A stretch of DNA of 64,000 nt from an uncultured Bacteroides sp. (GTDB lineage: Bacteria > Bacteroidota > Bacteroidia > Cytophagales > Cyclobacteriaceae): assembly GCA_902168185.1 (NCBI GenBank), contig CABHOV010000046.1:868001-932000 (forward strand), written 5' to 3'. Numbering within the stretch: position 1 is the first letter of the stretch; each line of letters starts with the position of its first letter. A program made the translations under genes and the position numbers. This document shows positions 8,830 through 17,791 of this stretch, piece by piece. Under the pieces are notes generated by a model. It was not told where the DNA came from. It did no database searches and saw nothing but the letters and a program-made list of their open reading frames with translations.

Positions 8830-9770
8830 TCGGTAGCCTTGTGAAGACCATCCGGATTTTATTGTTCCCTATATTTCTTTGTATACTGTGTTTCCTCTTT
8901 GCAGGTTCGGTATATGCTCAGGATAAAACAAAGTCTGTACGTGTAACCGCTGGCTTCTTTGAAGACAGCCTATATATCGGCAAACCTGTGAGGTTTTATC
9001 TTACTGCACGATATCCTAAAGATCTGAATATTGTATTTCCGGATTCATCTTATAATTATGCTCCGTTTGAATTCGAGAGTAAAAATTACTCTCCCACCAA
9101 CACGGAAGATGGAATCAGTTATGATAGCGTAATCTATAACATCAGTACATTTGAGATCGGACGCCAGCAGTATTTCAGTATGCCTGTATACCAGGTGATC
9201 CCTGGCGACAGTATAATTTTTGATTCAAACCAGGATACAATCCTGGTTACACAACTGGTAGATTTCAGCCTCGATACTATACCGATCAACAAGCTTCCGC
9301 TAAGGGCAAGTATAGCATATCACAATGTTCCTAAGCAGTTCAACTATCCTATATTTATTATTGTTGTCGCGGTCATTGTTATCATCGCGGTAGTAGCGTG
9401 GTTTGGTTTCGGTAAAAAGATCAGACGACATTTCCGTATCAAAAGAATGGTGGAGGCTCATCGTAAATTTGTGGAAAGCTATATGCGTGAACTCGCTGCA
9501 CTGCGCAATACTTTTTCAACGGTAACGACAGAAGCAGCATTAGCTCATTGGAAACTATATATGGAGCAGCTTGAAGCACGCCCCTATACCAAGCTCACTA
9601 CGCGTGAAGCGCGAAATTTCTTTAAGGATGAATCGCTCATCAAAAACCTTCAGACCATTGACGGGGCTATCTATGGACATAATGCCAATGTGGTTGAACC
9701 GTTGGAAAATCTGAAAGCTGTTGCCGATCAACGCTTCCACTCAAAACTACAGGAGGTAAAAAATGGATAA
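8826..9770 (+). CDS. membrane protein of the DUF58/BatA cluster
   Basis: A 314-residue protein with an N-terminal signal peptide (about 1-32), an extracytoplasmic beta-rich domain (about 35-170), one strongly hydrophobic membrane segment (about 175-197) and a basic cytoplasmic helical domain. The layout resembles the BatD/DUF4381-type middle partner found between DUF58 and vWA genes. It overlaps both neighbours (four bases upstream, eight downstream), so all three are translated as one unit. Confidence 0.7.
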   Translation: MIGSLVKTIRILLFPIFLCILCFLFAGSVYAQDKTKSVRVTAGFFEDSLYIGKPVRFYLTARYPKDLNIVFPDSSYNYAPFEFESKNYSPTNTEDGISYDSVIYNISTFEIGRQQYFSMPVYQVIPGDSIIFDSNQDTILVTQLVDFSLDTIPINKLPLRASIAYHNVPKQFNYPIFIIVVAVIVIIAVVAWFGFGKKIRRHFRIKRMVEAHRKFVESYMRELAALRNTFSTVTTEAALAHWKLYMEQLEARPYTKLTTREARNFFKDESLIKNLQTIDGAIYGHNANVVEPLENLKAVADQRFHSKLQEVKNG

Positions 9771-10806
9771 AGATCTCACTCCATGGTATTCATTCGACTG
9801 GTTCACACCTTCAACCTTGCGTTCATTCACGTGGGAGAATAAGATTTTTCTATACCTGCTGATTGCTATACCTGTATTATTTATACTCCGTTGGTTGCTG
9901 CGAAATAAATTCAATCAGAAATTACCCATCGCGGTAACGAAAAAAGATTTTCATGTATCGCCTATCAACCTGATTCGCCTTTTGCCGGAGGTCTTATTAA
10001 TGTTTGTGTTGGCGTTTATACTCATGGGTTTGGCACGTCCACAAAAGACAAATGAAAAAGTAGAGCAATGGACGGAAGGTATAGATATCATGATTGCACT
10101 TGATATTTCACAGTCGATGATGATTGAAGATTTCACTCCCAACCGCCTTGAAGCCGCGAAAGAAGTTGCGCGTAAGTTTATAAACGGTCGTGTGCAAGAC
10201 AGAATCGGGTTAGTGGTTTTTGCGGGAGATGCTTTCTCCATGTCGCCGCTTACAACCGACTATGAATTGCTACGCTCGTACTTAAATGAAATAACGTTCG
10301 AGTTGATTGAAGCAAAAGGTACGGCTATCGGAAGTGCCATGGCAGTTGTTACCAATCGTATGGGCGAGTCGGAGACAAAATCAAAAGTGTGTATCTTATT
10401 GAGTGATGGTGAAAATACATCAGGCAACATCGATCCCATCACGGCAGCAGAACTTGCCAGTGCCTACGGAATCAAGATATATACTATTGTAGTCGGTAAA
10501 GAGGGTATGGTGCCTTATGGTAAAGATTTCTTTGGTCGTCCGCAGATGATCGAGAACACCATTGATGAAACTACCATGCGTAAAATGGCCGACATCGGTG
10601 GTGGGCAATTCTTTCGCGCAGCAGATAACAAAGCTCTTGAACAAGTATTTTCCCGTATCGATAAATATGAGAAAGCTGAAATTAAGGAGACGCGCTTTAA
10701 AGATACTTCCGATTACTATGTGATATACCTACATTGGGCCGTTGCGTTCTTCCTGCTGTGGCTGCTGCTGAAGTCTACGTTTATCACCAACGTGCTGCAA
10801 GACTAG
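9763..10806 (+). CDS. batA: BatA-like von Willebrand factor A membrane protein
   Basis: A 347-residue membrane-anchored vWA protein. Two membrane segments near the N-terminus (about 25-45 and 68-87), a vWA domain (about 105-300) with an intact MIDAS motif D-I-S-Q-S and later T and D-G-E-N positions, and a C-terminal membrane helix (about 320-340). In Bacteroides-type bat operons batA is followed by batB, batC, batD and batE; here the cluster stops after this gene. Aerotolerance or envelope-assembly roles are known for the family but not shown for this protein. Confidence 0.85.
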   Translation: MDKDLTPWYSFDWFTPSTLRSFTWENKIFLYLLIAIPVLFILRWLLRNKFNQKLPIAVTKKDFHVSPINLIRLLPEVLLMFVLAFILMGLARPQKTNEKVEQWTEGIDIMIALDISQSMMIEDFTPNRLEAAKEVARKFINGRVQDRIGLVVFAGDAFSMSPLTTDYELLRSYLNEITFELIEAKGTAIGSAMAVVTNRMGESETKSKVCILLSDGENTSGNIDPITAAELASAYGIKIYTIVVGKEGMVPYGKDFFGRPQMIENTIDETTMRKMADIGGGQFFRAADNKALEQVFSRIDKYEKAEIKETRFKDTSDYYVIYLHWAVAFFLLWLLLKSTFITNVLQD

Positions 10807-10926
10807 TTTTTTTAAGCTGCAGCTTTAGTTCCAGCAAGAGTTTTAATGCAGATTGCTCCTTCGTGGATATACTATAATTTGAATAGCCAGCGCATGGCCA
10901 AACTTCACTGACCAGAATACAAAGTA

Positions 10927-11556
10927 TTAATGCGGTATATTATCTGGAAAAAGAATTAGTCTCCCGGCAAAAATCACGAGTACGATTCCCAATACTATAT
11001 TCATAACCCGAATTACAATGGGAGTCATGACCAATCGTAGTTTATCAGCAAGCTTGGCTTTGATTGTATCCGTAATAAATACAGTACCAACGATGGATGA
11101 GAAGAAGATAAAGGCTTCGCGATTCGAATTGTAGTTTAACTGTGTGGTGGCAACACCAACGGTGGCGATCCAAAAGAAAAGTACCATCGGACTTAATCCG
11201 TTAATGATAAAACCTTTCGCCGCAAGCCTCCACCAACTGCGTGCTTCAATTTTCTGTGGATCGTAATGTACCAGCTTTTTACTCTTGATCAGCAAGTAAT
11301 ATAAACCAAACAAGAGCAACACTATACCGCCTCCATATGCCAGGTAATGCCTGAAGCTTTCAGTCTCCATGAATTGTACCAGACCCAGGTATGAAACGAA
11401 TATATACAGTGCATCGCTGAAGGATACACCTATCGCTACAAATACACCGCTGGTAAAACCACGCTCGATGCTGGTTTGAATAATGGTGAAGAAAACCGGC
11501 CCGATCAGAAATGCGAGTACAATGCCGGAGATAATTCCGTTAAGAACGATTTCCAT
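10927..11556 (-). CDS. LysE/RhtB family exporter
   Basis: A six-helix inner-membrane protein of the LysE amino acid exporter superfamily, 209 residues from the chosen ATG. The N-terminus I-V-L-N-G-I-I-S-G and G-P-V-F-F-T-I-I-Q-T is typical. An upstream ATG (11601) would add 15 basic/Cys-containing residues lying inside the GH3 gene and not fitting the family, so the start at 11556 is preferred. Even so it overlaps the end of the upstream GH3 gene by 17 bases, implying coupling. Substrate unknown. Confidence 0.85.
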   Translation of the reverse strand: MEIVLNGIISGIVLAFLIGPVFFTIIQTSIERGFTSGVFVAIGVSFSDALYIFVSYLGLVQFMETESFRHYLAYGGGIVLLLFGLYYLLIKSKKLVHYDPQKIEARSWWRLAAKGFIINGLSPMVLFFWIATVGVATTQLNYNSNREAFIFFSSIVGTVFITDTIKAKLADKLRLVMTPIVIRVMNIVLGIVLVIFAGRLILFPDNIPH

Positions 11557-13096
11557 TGGTGTGATTTTGCAGAAACATTTTCCAATCTTCCAGCTGCGCA
11601 TTTTTTATTACGCGTGGAAATTTATTCTGCCCTCCTACCTTACCTTTTGATTCCATCCAGCTATAAAAAGTTTTCACCGGCACTACATCTACCAATACTT
11701 CTTTCAATGCTGCACTGCGCTCTACAGCGTAGTCATCGTTTAACTCTTTGAGATGTTGGTCAATTTTTTCTTTCAATGCTTTCGGGTCTACTTTATCATC
11801 TGTACCTATAAACCAATGGTGTCCAAAGAGTGAATCGTATGGTATACCGGCAACGGTAAATTCCGGAATGGTAATATTAAAATCGTTGGCAACAAGTTCG
11901 ATAGCCTTGTTCATGTTATCCACCGAAAGGTGCTCACCACACAAACTCAGGAAGTGTTTTGTACGACCTGTGATCACGATCTCTGCTTCTTCGAGTGAAG
12001 TAAATTTGATTACGTCACCAATCAGGTATCGCCATGCCCCTGCACATGAAGAAAGTAATATAGCGTACTCTTTACCTTCTTCTACTTCATCGATCATGAG
12101 TGTCTCTGCATCAGCATGTATCTCACCATTCGGGTCGAAGTTCTTCGCTTCAAACGGTACGAACTCATAGAATATACCATTGTTCAGTACAAGTCGCATC
12201 GTGCGCTTGTTCGGATATGCCTGGAAAGCGATAAAGCCTTCAGAAGCAAGGTATGTCTCTATGTAAAAAATCGGACGGCCTAACAGTTTTTCAAATCCTT
12301 TTCTATAGGGATCGAACGACACACCACCGTGTACATATACCCGGAGGTTCGGCCATATCTCATGTATATTATTAACGCGATGATACTTGATGATCTTTTC
12401 CATCAGGATCTGGATCCAGGCCGGTACACCTACTACTATACCTATATCCCACTCGGTTGCGTTACGCGCGATTTCATCAAGCTTGGCATCCCAGTTACGG
12501 GTACGAGCGATTTTCTTTCCGGGTTTATAAAAATGCTGGAACCAGAATGGAAGTCGTGCCGCTTGTATACCGCTGAGATCGCCTTCAAAGAAACTTCCTT
12601 TACGATTCAAGTGCGTACTTCCTCCTAGCATCAATATACCGGATTCAAAAAGTTCGGGTGCCAGATCGTATTTCGAAAGTGTAAGAATCTGGCGCACGCT
12701 CGTCTTGCGTATAGCTTGCGTCATATCTTTTGTTACCGGTATATATTTCGATGATGCTTCCGATGTACCAGAGCTTAATGCAAAGTATTTAACCCGGCCA
12801 GGCCAGCAAACATTCTTGACACCTTTCTGCGAAAGCTTCCACCAGTCACCATACATTTTATTATAGTTATGGATGGGTATATGGTTTTTATAGCGCTTGT
12901 AAAATTCTTTATCGCCTTTGCGGAATGCATGAAGGATCTCCGCGAAATTATAGTGCTTCCCGAATTCCGTTTGACTGGCTGTGATAAGCAGCTCTTTCAA
13001 TTCCTTTTTCTGAAGATCGTATGGCGAGGTGTATTCCTGCTCCAGCATCTCACGAATTCGAATTCCTTTTTTCAGCAACGTTCCAAGGATCGCCAT
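11540..13096 (-). CDS. GH3 family acyl-acid adenylate/amido-synthetase
   Basis: A 518-residue member of the GH3 superfamily of adenylate-forming enzymes, best known from plants, where they conjugate hormones such as indole-acetate or jasmonate to amino acids. The S-S-G-T-S-E-A-S-S-K-Y-I-P motif (about 103-115) is the nucleotide-binding P-loop-like segment, and a Y-R-x-G/L-I-G-D-V-I-K-F block lies near residue 355. Bacterial GH3 genes are common in Bacteroidota but their substrates are not established. A strong promoter lies directly upstream and the gene overlaps the LysE exporter, hinting at export of a conjugate, though this is only inference. Confidence 0.88.
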   Translation of the reverse strand: MAILGTLLKKGIRIREMLEQEYTSPYDLQKKELKELLITASQTEFGKHYNFAEILHAFRKGDKEFYKRYKNHIPIHNYNKMYGDWWKLSQKGVKNVCWPGRVKYFALSSGTSEASSKYIPVTKDMTQAIRKTSVRQILTLSKYDLAPELFESGILMLGGSTHLNRKGSFFEGDLSGIQAARLPFWFQHFYKPGKKIARTRNWDAKLDEIARNATEWDIGIVVGVPAWIQILMEKIIKYHRVNNIHEIWPNLRVYVHGGVSFDPYRKGFEKLLGRPIFYIETYLASEGFIAFQAYPNKRTMRLVLNNGIFYEFVPFEAKNFDPNGEIHADAETLMIDEVEEGKEYAILLSSCAGAWRYLIGDVIKFTSLEEAEIVITGRTKHFLSLCGEHLSVDNMNKAIELVANDFNITIPEFTVAGIPYDSLFGHHWFIGTDDKVDPKALKEKIDQHLKELNDDYAVERSAALKEVLVDVVPVKTFYSWMESKGKVGGQNKFPRVIKNAQLEDWKMFLQNHTNGNRS

Positions 13097-13128
13097 ATTT
13101 TTGCGTTAGCTTTGATGGATTTTAACGC

Positions 13129-13160
13129 CAAAAATAGGAATTGGATTAACCATTCACAAA
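13129..13160 (-). promoter_or_regulatory. promoter of the GH3 gene
   Basis: On the minus strand TTTG (13160-13157), a 20-base spacer, then TATTTTTG (13136-13129). Full match to the Bacteroidota promoter; the ATG at 13096 gives a leader of under 30 bases. Confidence 0.7.
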
Positions 13161-13213
13161 ATGGATGGCATAAAGGATGATCGAACCGGACAAAAGCTGA
13201 CCCCAAAACGCAC

Positions 13214-13885
13214 ATGAGTATAAAAAGTAACCTTCAGTTCTTTCTTGAAAATTTGCCACCTGATTGTCAATTGATTGCGGTAAGTAAAACAAAACCAACA
13301 GAAGCGATCCAGGAAGCGTACGATGCAGGGCACCGTGTATTTGCGGAGAATAAAGTGCAGGAGCTTGTTCCAAAATACGAAGCGCTTCCAAAAGATATTC
13401 AGTGGCATTTAATCGGCCACTTGCAAACCAATAAAGTAAAATACATTGCTCCCTTCGTGCATTTGATTCACTCCATTGATAGTTTCAAGTTGCTGGAAGA
13501 AGTAAATAAGCAGGCGCAGAAAGTCGATCGCACCATTCCATGTCTCCTGCAATTACACATCGCTGAAGAAGAAACGAAATTTGGTTTCTCTGAGGATGAA
13601 GTAACGGCTTTACTTGCGTCTGATGAATTCCATAAGTTAACCAACGTGACCATTACAGGGCTGATGGGCATGGCAACGTTCACCGATAACAAGGAACAGA
13701 TTCGAAGGGAGTTCAGAGGTTTGAGAGGATTCTTCGAAAAACTTAAAGCTTCTTCATTGCCACCGTCTGTGAGTATGCGTCATCTTTCAATGGGCATGAG
13801 CAGTGATTACCAGATTGCCCTGGAGGAAGGAAGCACGATGATACGGGTGGGCTCTGCTATATTTGGGGAGCGTAGTTATATATAG
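13214..13885 (+). CDS. YggS/PROSC family pyridoxal phosphate homeostasis protein
   Basis: A 223-residue single-domain alanine-racemase-fold protein that binds PLP and buffers its free pool. Lys25 in A-V-S-K-T-K-P is the Schiff-base lysine; H-L-I-G-H-L-Q-T-N-K and the H-L-S-M-G-M-S-x-D motif near the phosphate site are intact. It is divergent from the GH3 gene. The following DUF423 gene is 48 bases downstream, probably the same transcript. Confidence 0.93.
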   Translation: MSIKSNLQFFLENLPPDCQLIAVSKTKPTEAIQEAYDAGHRVFAENKVQELVPKYEALPKDIQWHLIGHLQTNKVKYIAPFVHLIHSIDSFKLLEEVNKQAQKVDRTIPCLLQLHIAEEETKFGFSEDEVTALLASDEFHKLTNVTITGLMGMATFTDNKEQIRREFRGLRGFFEKLKASSLPPSVSMRHLSMGMSSDYQIALEEGSTMIRVGSAIFGERSYI

Positions 13886-13933
13886 TGCCACGGAAGTATA
13901 TACATTAAATATAGTCAACACGAAAGCTAAATC

Positions 13934-14311
13934 ATGAATCAACGGAATACATTACTGGCAGCCTCCGTATTGGGCGCACTGGCGGTAACAGTCGGTGCCT
14001 TTGGTGCACATGCGTTAAAACCTTCGCTTGTAGCAGCCGGAAAGTTTGAGGTATATGAACTTGCTACACGCTATCAGTTTTATCACACACTGGCTTTGCT
14101 TGCAATCGGAATTCTGCAGCAATTTATACCAGGCAAGAAACTGGAATATGCATCCTTGTTTATGCTGATCGGTACTGTATTTTTCAGCGGAAGTCTATAT
14201 TTACTTTGCTTCGTTACTCTGGGCGGTATAGGAATTATTACACCTATAGGCGGTGTGTTTCTGATCCTGGGATGGCTCTTCCTGCTGCTTGGTATAGCAG
14301 CAAAAAAATAA
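13934..14311 (+). CDS. DUF423 family membrane protein
   Basis: A 125-residue protein with four hydrophobic helices and the G-A-F-G-A-H-A-L-K motif near residue 25, the hallmark of the DUF423 (YgdD-like) family. It is an inner-membrane protein of unknown function. Its stop codon TAA is embedded in the 5' arm of the terminator hairpin. Confidence 0.9.
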   Translation: MNQRNTLLAASVLGALAVTVGAFGAHALKPSLVAAGKFEVYELATRYQFYHTLALLAIGILQQFIPGKKLEYASLFMLIGTVFFSGSLYLLCFVTLGGIGIITPIGGVFLILGWLFLLLGIAAKK

Positions 14312-14338
14312 GGTCTCTTACGAGACCTTATTTTTTTG
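14305..14338. terminator. bidirectional intrinsic terminator
   Basis: Stem TAAGGTCTC / GAGACCTTA with loop TTAC, flanked by seven A's and seven T's, so it works in both directions. It separates the convergent DUF423 and DUF1573 genes. Confidence 0.9.
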
Positions 14339-14359
14339 TTTTAATCTTTCGAAGGAACC

Positions 14360-14770
14360 TTATTGAGGCTGCTCTTTCTTTTCTACAACCTGCGTTGTAA
14401 AAGATATCTTTGCGTCATCTGAGTTGCTTGCATTCGAAACGATCGTAACAACTTTATCCTGACGGCCGATTTTACCGGCACTGTTAAATGCTATTGTAAT
14501 TTCACCTTTTCCTCCGGGTTGGATCGGATCACGTGGCCAGCCTTTAGGAGTAGTACAACCACATGTAACCTGTACGTTTGTAATGATCAACGGTTCATTA
14601 CCAGTATTGGTGAACTTGAAAACCTGTTCAACTTTATCACCCTGAACGATCTGACCGAAATCATGCGTCTTTTTTTCAAACGCGATAACAGGTCCGCTAG
14701 CCTTTGCAGACTGGGCGAAAGCTCCAACGGCTAATCCCAGCATAACCACTAATACCAAATACTTCTTCAT
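14360..14770 (-). CDS. DUF1573 domain exported protein
   Basis: A 136-residue periplasmic or surface protein: signal peptide of about 19 residues ending A-F-A-Q, then a DUF1573 immunoglobulin-like domain with D-F-G-Q-I and the C-G-C-T-x-P-x-W-P core. Such small Ig-like proteins are common in Bacteroidota; function unknown. The minus-strand -7 element lies 15-22 bases upstream. Confidence 0.88.
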   Translation of the reverse strand: MKKYLVLVVMLGLAVGAFAQSAKASGPVIAFEKKTHDFGQIVQGDKVEQVFKFTNTGNEPLIITNVQVTCGCTTPKGWPRDPIQPGGKGEITIAFNSAGKIGRQDKVVTIVSNASNSDDAKISFTTQVVEKKEQPQ

Positions 14771-14784
14771 ATCTTATTTTTTTA

Positions 14785-14792
14785 CAAATTTA
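14785..14792 (-). promoter_or_regulatory. -7 element of the DUF1573 gene
   Basis: TAAATTTG on the minus strand matches TAnnTTTG. TTG triplets occur 12-15 bases upstream, closer than the usual spacing, so the -33 is uncertain. Confidence 0.4.
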
Positions 14793-14890
14793 AACACTTC
14801 ACTTCAACAATTTTGCCAGAAAAAGCGAAATTTCTGACATCCTTTCGTGACTTTATCTTCGATCGCGAATTAACTAAACATGTAACCGGA

Positions 14891-15355
14891 ATGGACGCAG
14901 AAATCGCCAGAGTTTATGGAAACCGTGTCAGAATAAGAGTTTGCGGGTTATGCTGGCACACGGACAAATTGTTAATGGTAAATCATAAAGATCTGAAGGA
15001 AAGCGATTTCTGGGCTCCGCCGGGAGGTGGTGTCGAATTTGGCGAGTCGTTGGAGGCAGGATTAAAGCGTGAGTTCATGGAAGAAACCAATCTCATTGTA
15101 AAGCCCGGAAAATTTCTTTTCGGCTGTGAGTATATACAAGATCCGCTTCATGCTATAGAATTATTTTTTGAAGCCACCCGATTGTCGGGAGAATTACAGA
15201 CGGGTAAAGATCCGGAGCTCCCACTCATCCAAGGTGCCGCATTTTTCACCATCAAAGAAATACTGGATATGCCGCAAGATCAGGTGCATGGTATATTCCG
15301 AATGATTCGCAGTGCCAATGATATCCGCACACTAAATGGATTTTACACGCTTTAA
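14891..15355 (+). CDS. Nudix hydrolase
   Basis: A Nudix-fold pyrophosphohydrolase of 154 residues from the ATG at 14891. The Nudix box is complete: G-G-V-E-F-G-E, seven residues, then R-E-F-M-E-E-T. A TTG at 14813 is in frame and would add 26 residues; that segment is not part of the Nudix fold, so the ATG is preferred, but either could be used. The substrate cannot be predicted from sequence. It is divergent from the DUF1573 gene. Confidence 0.85.
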   Translation: MDAEIARVYGNRVRIRVCGLCWHTDKLLMVNHKDLKESDFWAPPGGGVEFGESLEAGLKREFMEETNLIVKPGKFLFGCEYIQDPLHAIELFFEATRLSGELQTGKDPELPLIQGAAFFTIKEILDMPQDQVHGIFRMIRSANDIRTLNGFYTL

Positions 15356-15488
15356 TTGTGCTTCCGTACAATCTGTTTTGTGATTTACCCTCTAAAATCT
15401 TTATTATTGCAAAGAACCCGGAACTTTTTGCTTTTCAAAAAGTGGTTCACCCTTGATCTAACTTACAAGCGGAAAACAGGAAATTACT

Positions 15489-16376
15489 TTGCAAACAACC
15501 ACGCTCAATTATAAGCTCATCAAGAAAGTACGGGATGAACGTTTCGATGAAGAGTTTATTCATCAATATCATTTGCTAATTCATCTTGGCACTCGTGACT
15601 TTCAAATCTGTGTGATTGAACCCTCTGAAAGCCGGGTTCTGTTACTGGAAGATTTTGTTCTTCCTAATTTAACTTCACACGATGAGTTGCTTCATCTGCT
15701 TGATCAGTTATTCGATTCGCACGCATTGTTAAAAGCAGGCTTCTGGAAGAAGATAAGTATATCATTAAAGAGTCAGAAATTTGTTCAGGTACCTCAGGCA
15801 TTGTTCGCGGAAGAGTCCATGGCCGATTACCTGAAGTTCAATGCACCGGTCGATCCACTCAAAGAAGATTTCCTGTCAACGACAAACCCGGCTACACAGG
15901 CTGTAACGGTTTTTGCTGTAAACAAGGATCTGAAAAACTGGCTCGATGGTCTATACCCGAACAACAGACCAATCTTTACACACCAGTCTGCAGCACTGAT
16001 CGAAGGAACTCTGAAAGCTTCTTTATCCCGTAAGGATAATCCACTATATATATATGTAGATCGTTTCAAGTTACATATCCTTTCATGCAAGGATGGTAAG
16101 CTGATATACTATAATCAGTTTGCTATAAAGGAGTTCTCCGATTACGTGAAGTATATAATGCTGGTGATGAAATCACTGAACATGAACCAGCAAACAAGCC
16201 AGGTAGTGTTGTGGGGATATATCGGTAAAAATTCACCTCATTATAACGAACTCTATAAATACATCAACAATGTAATTTTCGGGAACAGACCTGGAAACTT
16301 ATCCTTCGGATATGCATTTGATGAATTGCAGGATCACCACTTCTTTGATCTTTACAGCATCTACCTGATGGAGTAA
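15489..16376 (+). CDS. DUF3822 family protein (ASKHA-like fold)
   Basis: A 295-residue Bacteroidota-specific protein of the DUF3822 family, distantly like an actin/hexokinase-fold ATPase, usually next to coaD as here (8-base gap). Start codon choice: the frame is closed upstream by TAA at 15459 and there is no ATG, so TTG 15489 is the only plausible start that keeps the conserved N-terminal L-I-K-K-V-R-D-E-R-F-D-E-E block. The TTG lies in a TACTTTG sequence resembling a -7 box one base short, which makes the start ambiguous. Confidence 0.82.
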   Translation: MQTTTLNYKLIKKVRDERFDEEFIHQYHLLIHLGTRDFQICVIEPSESRVLLLEDFVLPNLTSHDELLHLLDQLFDSHALLKAGFWKKISISLKSQKFVQVPQALFAEESMADYLKFNAPVDPLKEDFLSTTNPATQAVTVFAVNKDLKNWLDGLYPNNRPIFTHQSAALIEGTLKASLSRKDNPLYIYVDRFKLHILSCKDGKLIYYNQFAIKEFSDYVKYIMLVMKSLNMNQQTSQVVLWGYIGKNSPHYNELYKYINNVIFGNRPGNLSFGYAFDELQDHHFFDLYSIYLME

Positions 16377-16384
16377 TTATAGTC

Positions 16385-16846
16385 ATGACTAAACGTATTG
16401 CACTCTTCCCTGGCTCGTTTGATCCTTTTACCAAAGGACACGAAGATATAGTATTGCGTGGCCTGCAAGTGTTTGACGAGATCATTATTGCGATCGGCTA
16501 CAATACACAAAAGAGCAATCGCTATTTTCCGATTGATATGATGATCGGAAAGATCCAGCAGACGTTTGAAAAATATCCTGCGATCAAAGTACTCACGTAT
16601 TCTGAACTTACAGCAGAGTATGCTCGGAAACAAGGTGCTCAATTTTTATTACGCGGCCTGCGTAACACTACAGATTTTGAATACGAAAACAGTATATCGC
16701 AGGTAAACCGAAAATTATACGAAGATCTCGAATCGGTGTTTCTCATCACTACACCACAACTGGCATGGATCAGTTCGTCCATCGTTCGCGAAGTACACAA
16801 GTATGGCGGAGATGTATCGCAATTCATCCCCTATAAACTGAGCTGA
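16385..16846 (+). CDS. coaD: pantetheine-phosphate adenylyltransferase
   Basis: Makes dephospho-CoA from 4'-phosphopantetheine and ATP, the penultimate step of coenzyme A synthesis. At 153 residues it is the standard length. The nucleotidyltransferase motif F-P-G-S-F-D-P-F-T-K-G-H (about 7-18) and the C-terminal I-S-S-S-I-V-R-E segment are intact. It follows DUF3822 by eight bases and is likely co-transcribed. Confidence 0.96.
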   Translation: MTKRIALFPGSFDPFTKGHEDIVLRGLQVFDEIIIAIGYNTQKSNRYFPIDMMIGKIQQTFEKYPAIKVLTYSELTAEYARKQGAQFLLRGLRNTTDFEYENSISQVNRKLYEDLESVFLITTPQLAWISSSIVREVHKYGGDVSQFIPYKLS

Positions 16847-16917
16847 TCTTTCGCTCTATACTCAACACCAACTCATTAACAATACTATATCTATATTCCA
16901 ACTGAAATATAGATATA

Positions 16918-17604
16918 TTATCGTGTTGGCTTGAGCTCTACTTTTTCGTAGTATTTCTCCATAACGTAGTTAATGGATTTATAGGAATGCTCAAGGGCAT
17001 GGTATACTTCTTTGCTGCTCATCCAACGGGCTTCCTCTATATCCTCTTCGGTAGCAGGGCGCATACGCGAATCATCTACCAGATCCATGATATACCAGCG
17101 TGTCTTCTTCATCATGGCATTTTTATTCATGGTATAGGTATGCCAGGTGGTACAAACTTTTTTCCCGAGGCGCACGGTAACATTGCACTCCTCCTCTACC
17201 TCACGAACAGCGGTCTCTTTATAACGTTCACCTTTCTCCTTCTTGCCTTTCGGCAGATCCCACTTCTTCATTCTGTAAATCATCAGGAACTTGTCCTTCT
17301 TACGAATTACACCACCCGCTGCCTTTATTATTTTGAATTTGCTCCGGATATAAACTCTCATCGAATCGTAATCCATTACAGACAAAGCTAAAGAAAGCAC
17401 CCCCGTAGGAATCTTTGAATCCAAAAAGCCAAGAATAGTATCTATTTCCGATTCGCCCACATTCTTAATCCATACATGATGGATAAGACTTGCCTGTGTG
17501 ATCGTAGTTATAGCCGCATCTACCGTATGATTAATACGGCCACCATCGGGCGTCTCAGTGGATTTCAGAATTCTTACTGGAATGTCGTTGATAAAAATGA
17601 TCAT
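16918..17604 (-). CDS. Nudix hydrolase with N-terminal extension
   Basis: A 228-residue protein. Residues 1-75 are an extra domain without recognisable family; residues about 76-210 are a Nudix domain with W-D-L-P-K-G-K and a full Nudix box (G-K-K-E-K-G-E, then R-E-V-E-E-E-C). A Trp-Asp-Leu-Pro-Lys-Gly lead-in is typical of diadenosine-polyphosphate or mutator-type enzymes, but the substrate is unproved. It is divergent from pyrE, an arrangement often seen in Cytophagales. Confidence 0.88.
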   Translation of the reverse strand: MIIFINDIPVRILKSTETPDGGRINHTVDAAITTITQASLIHHVWIKNVGESEIDTILGFLDSKIPTGVLSLALSVMDYDSMRVYIRSKFKIIKAAGGVIRKKDKFLMIYRMKKWDLPKGKKEKGERYKETAVREVEEECNVTVRLGKKVCTTWHTYTMNKNAMMKKTRWYIMDLVDDSRMRPATEEDIEEARWMSSKEVYHALEHSYKSINYVMEKYYEKVELKPTR

Positions 17605-17791
17605 ACCGTACAGTTTACGCCCTCACCATGCCCGCAAAAGAATAAATTATTTGGAAGCTGGCAAGCGGTTTTAAAAAAGATTTTCAAACTAGGGCTTCAC
17701 GCCTTGGGATCAGGGAAAATTTATTTTTGAAAAGACTCCCGATCACGCTTCCGATACTCTGATTCAAATTTTAGTGATAACTTTCGGACCT

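Noticed and set aside
10814-10825. AAGCTGCAGCTT palindrome after batA
   Set aside because: It has no loop for a terminator, the T run precedes rather than follows it, and no promoter is near; probably chance.
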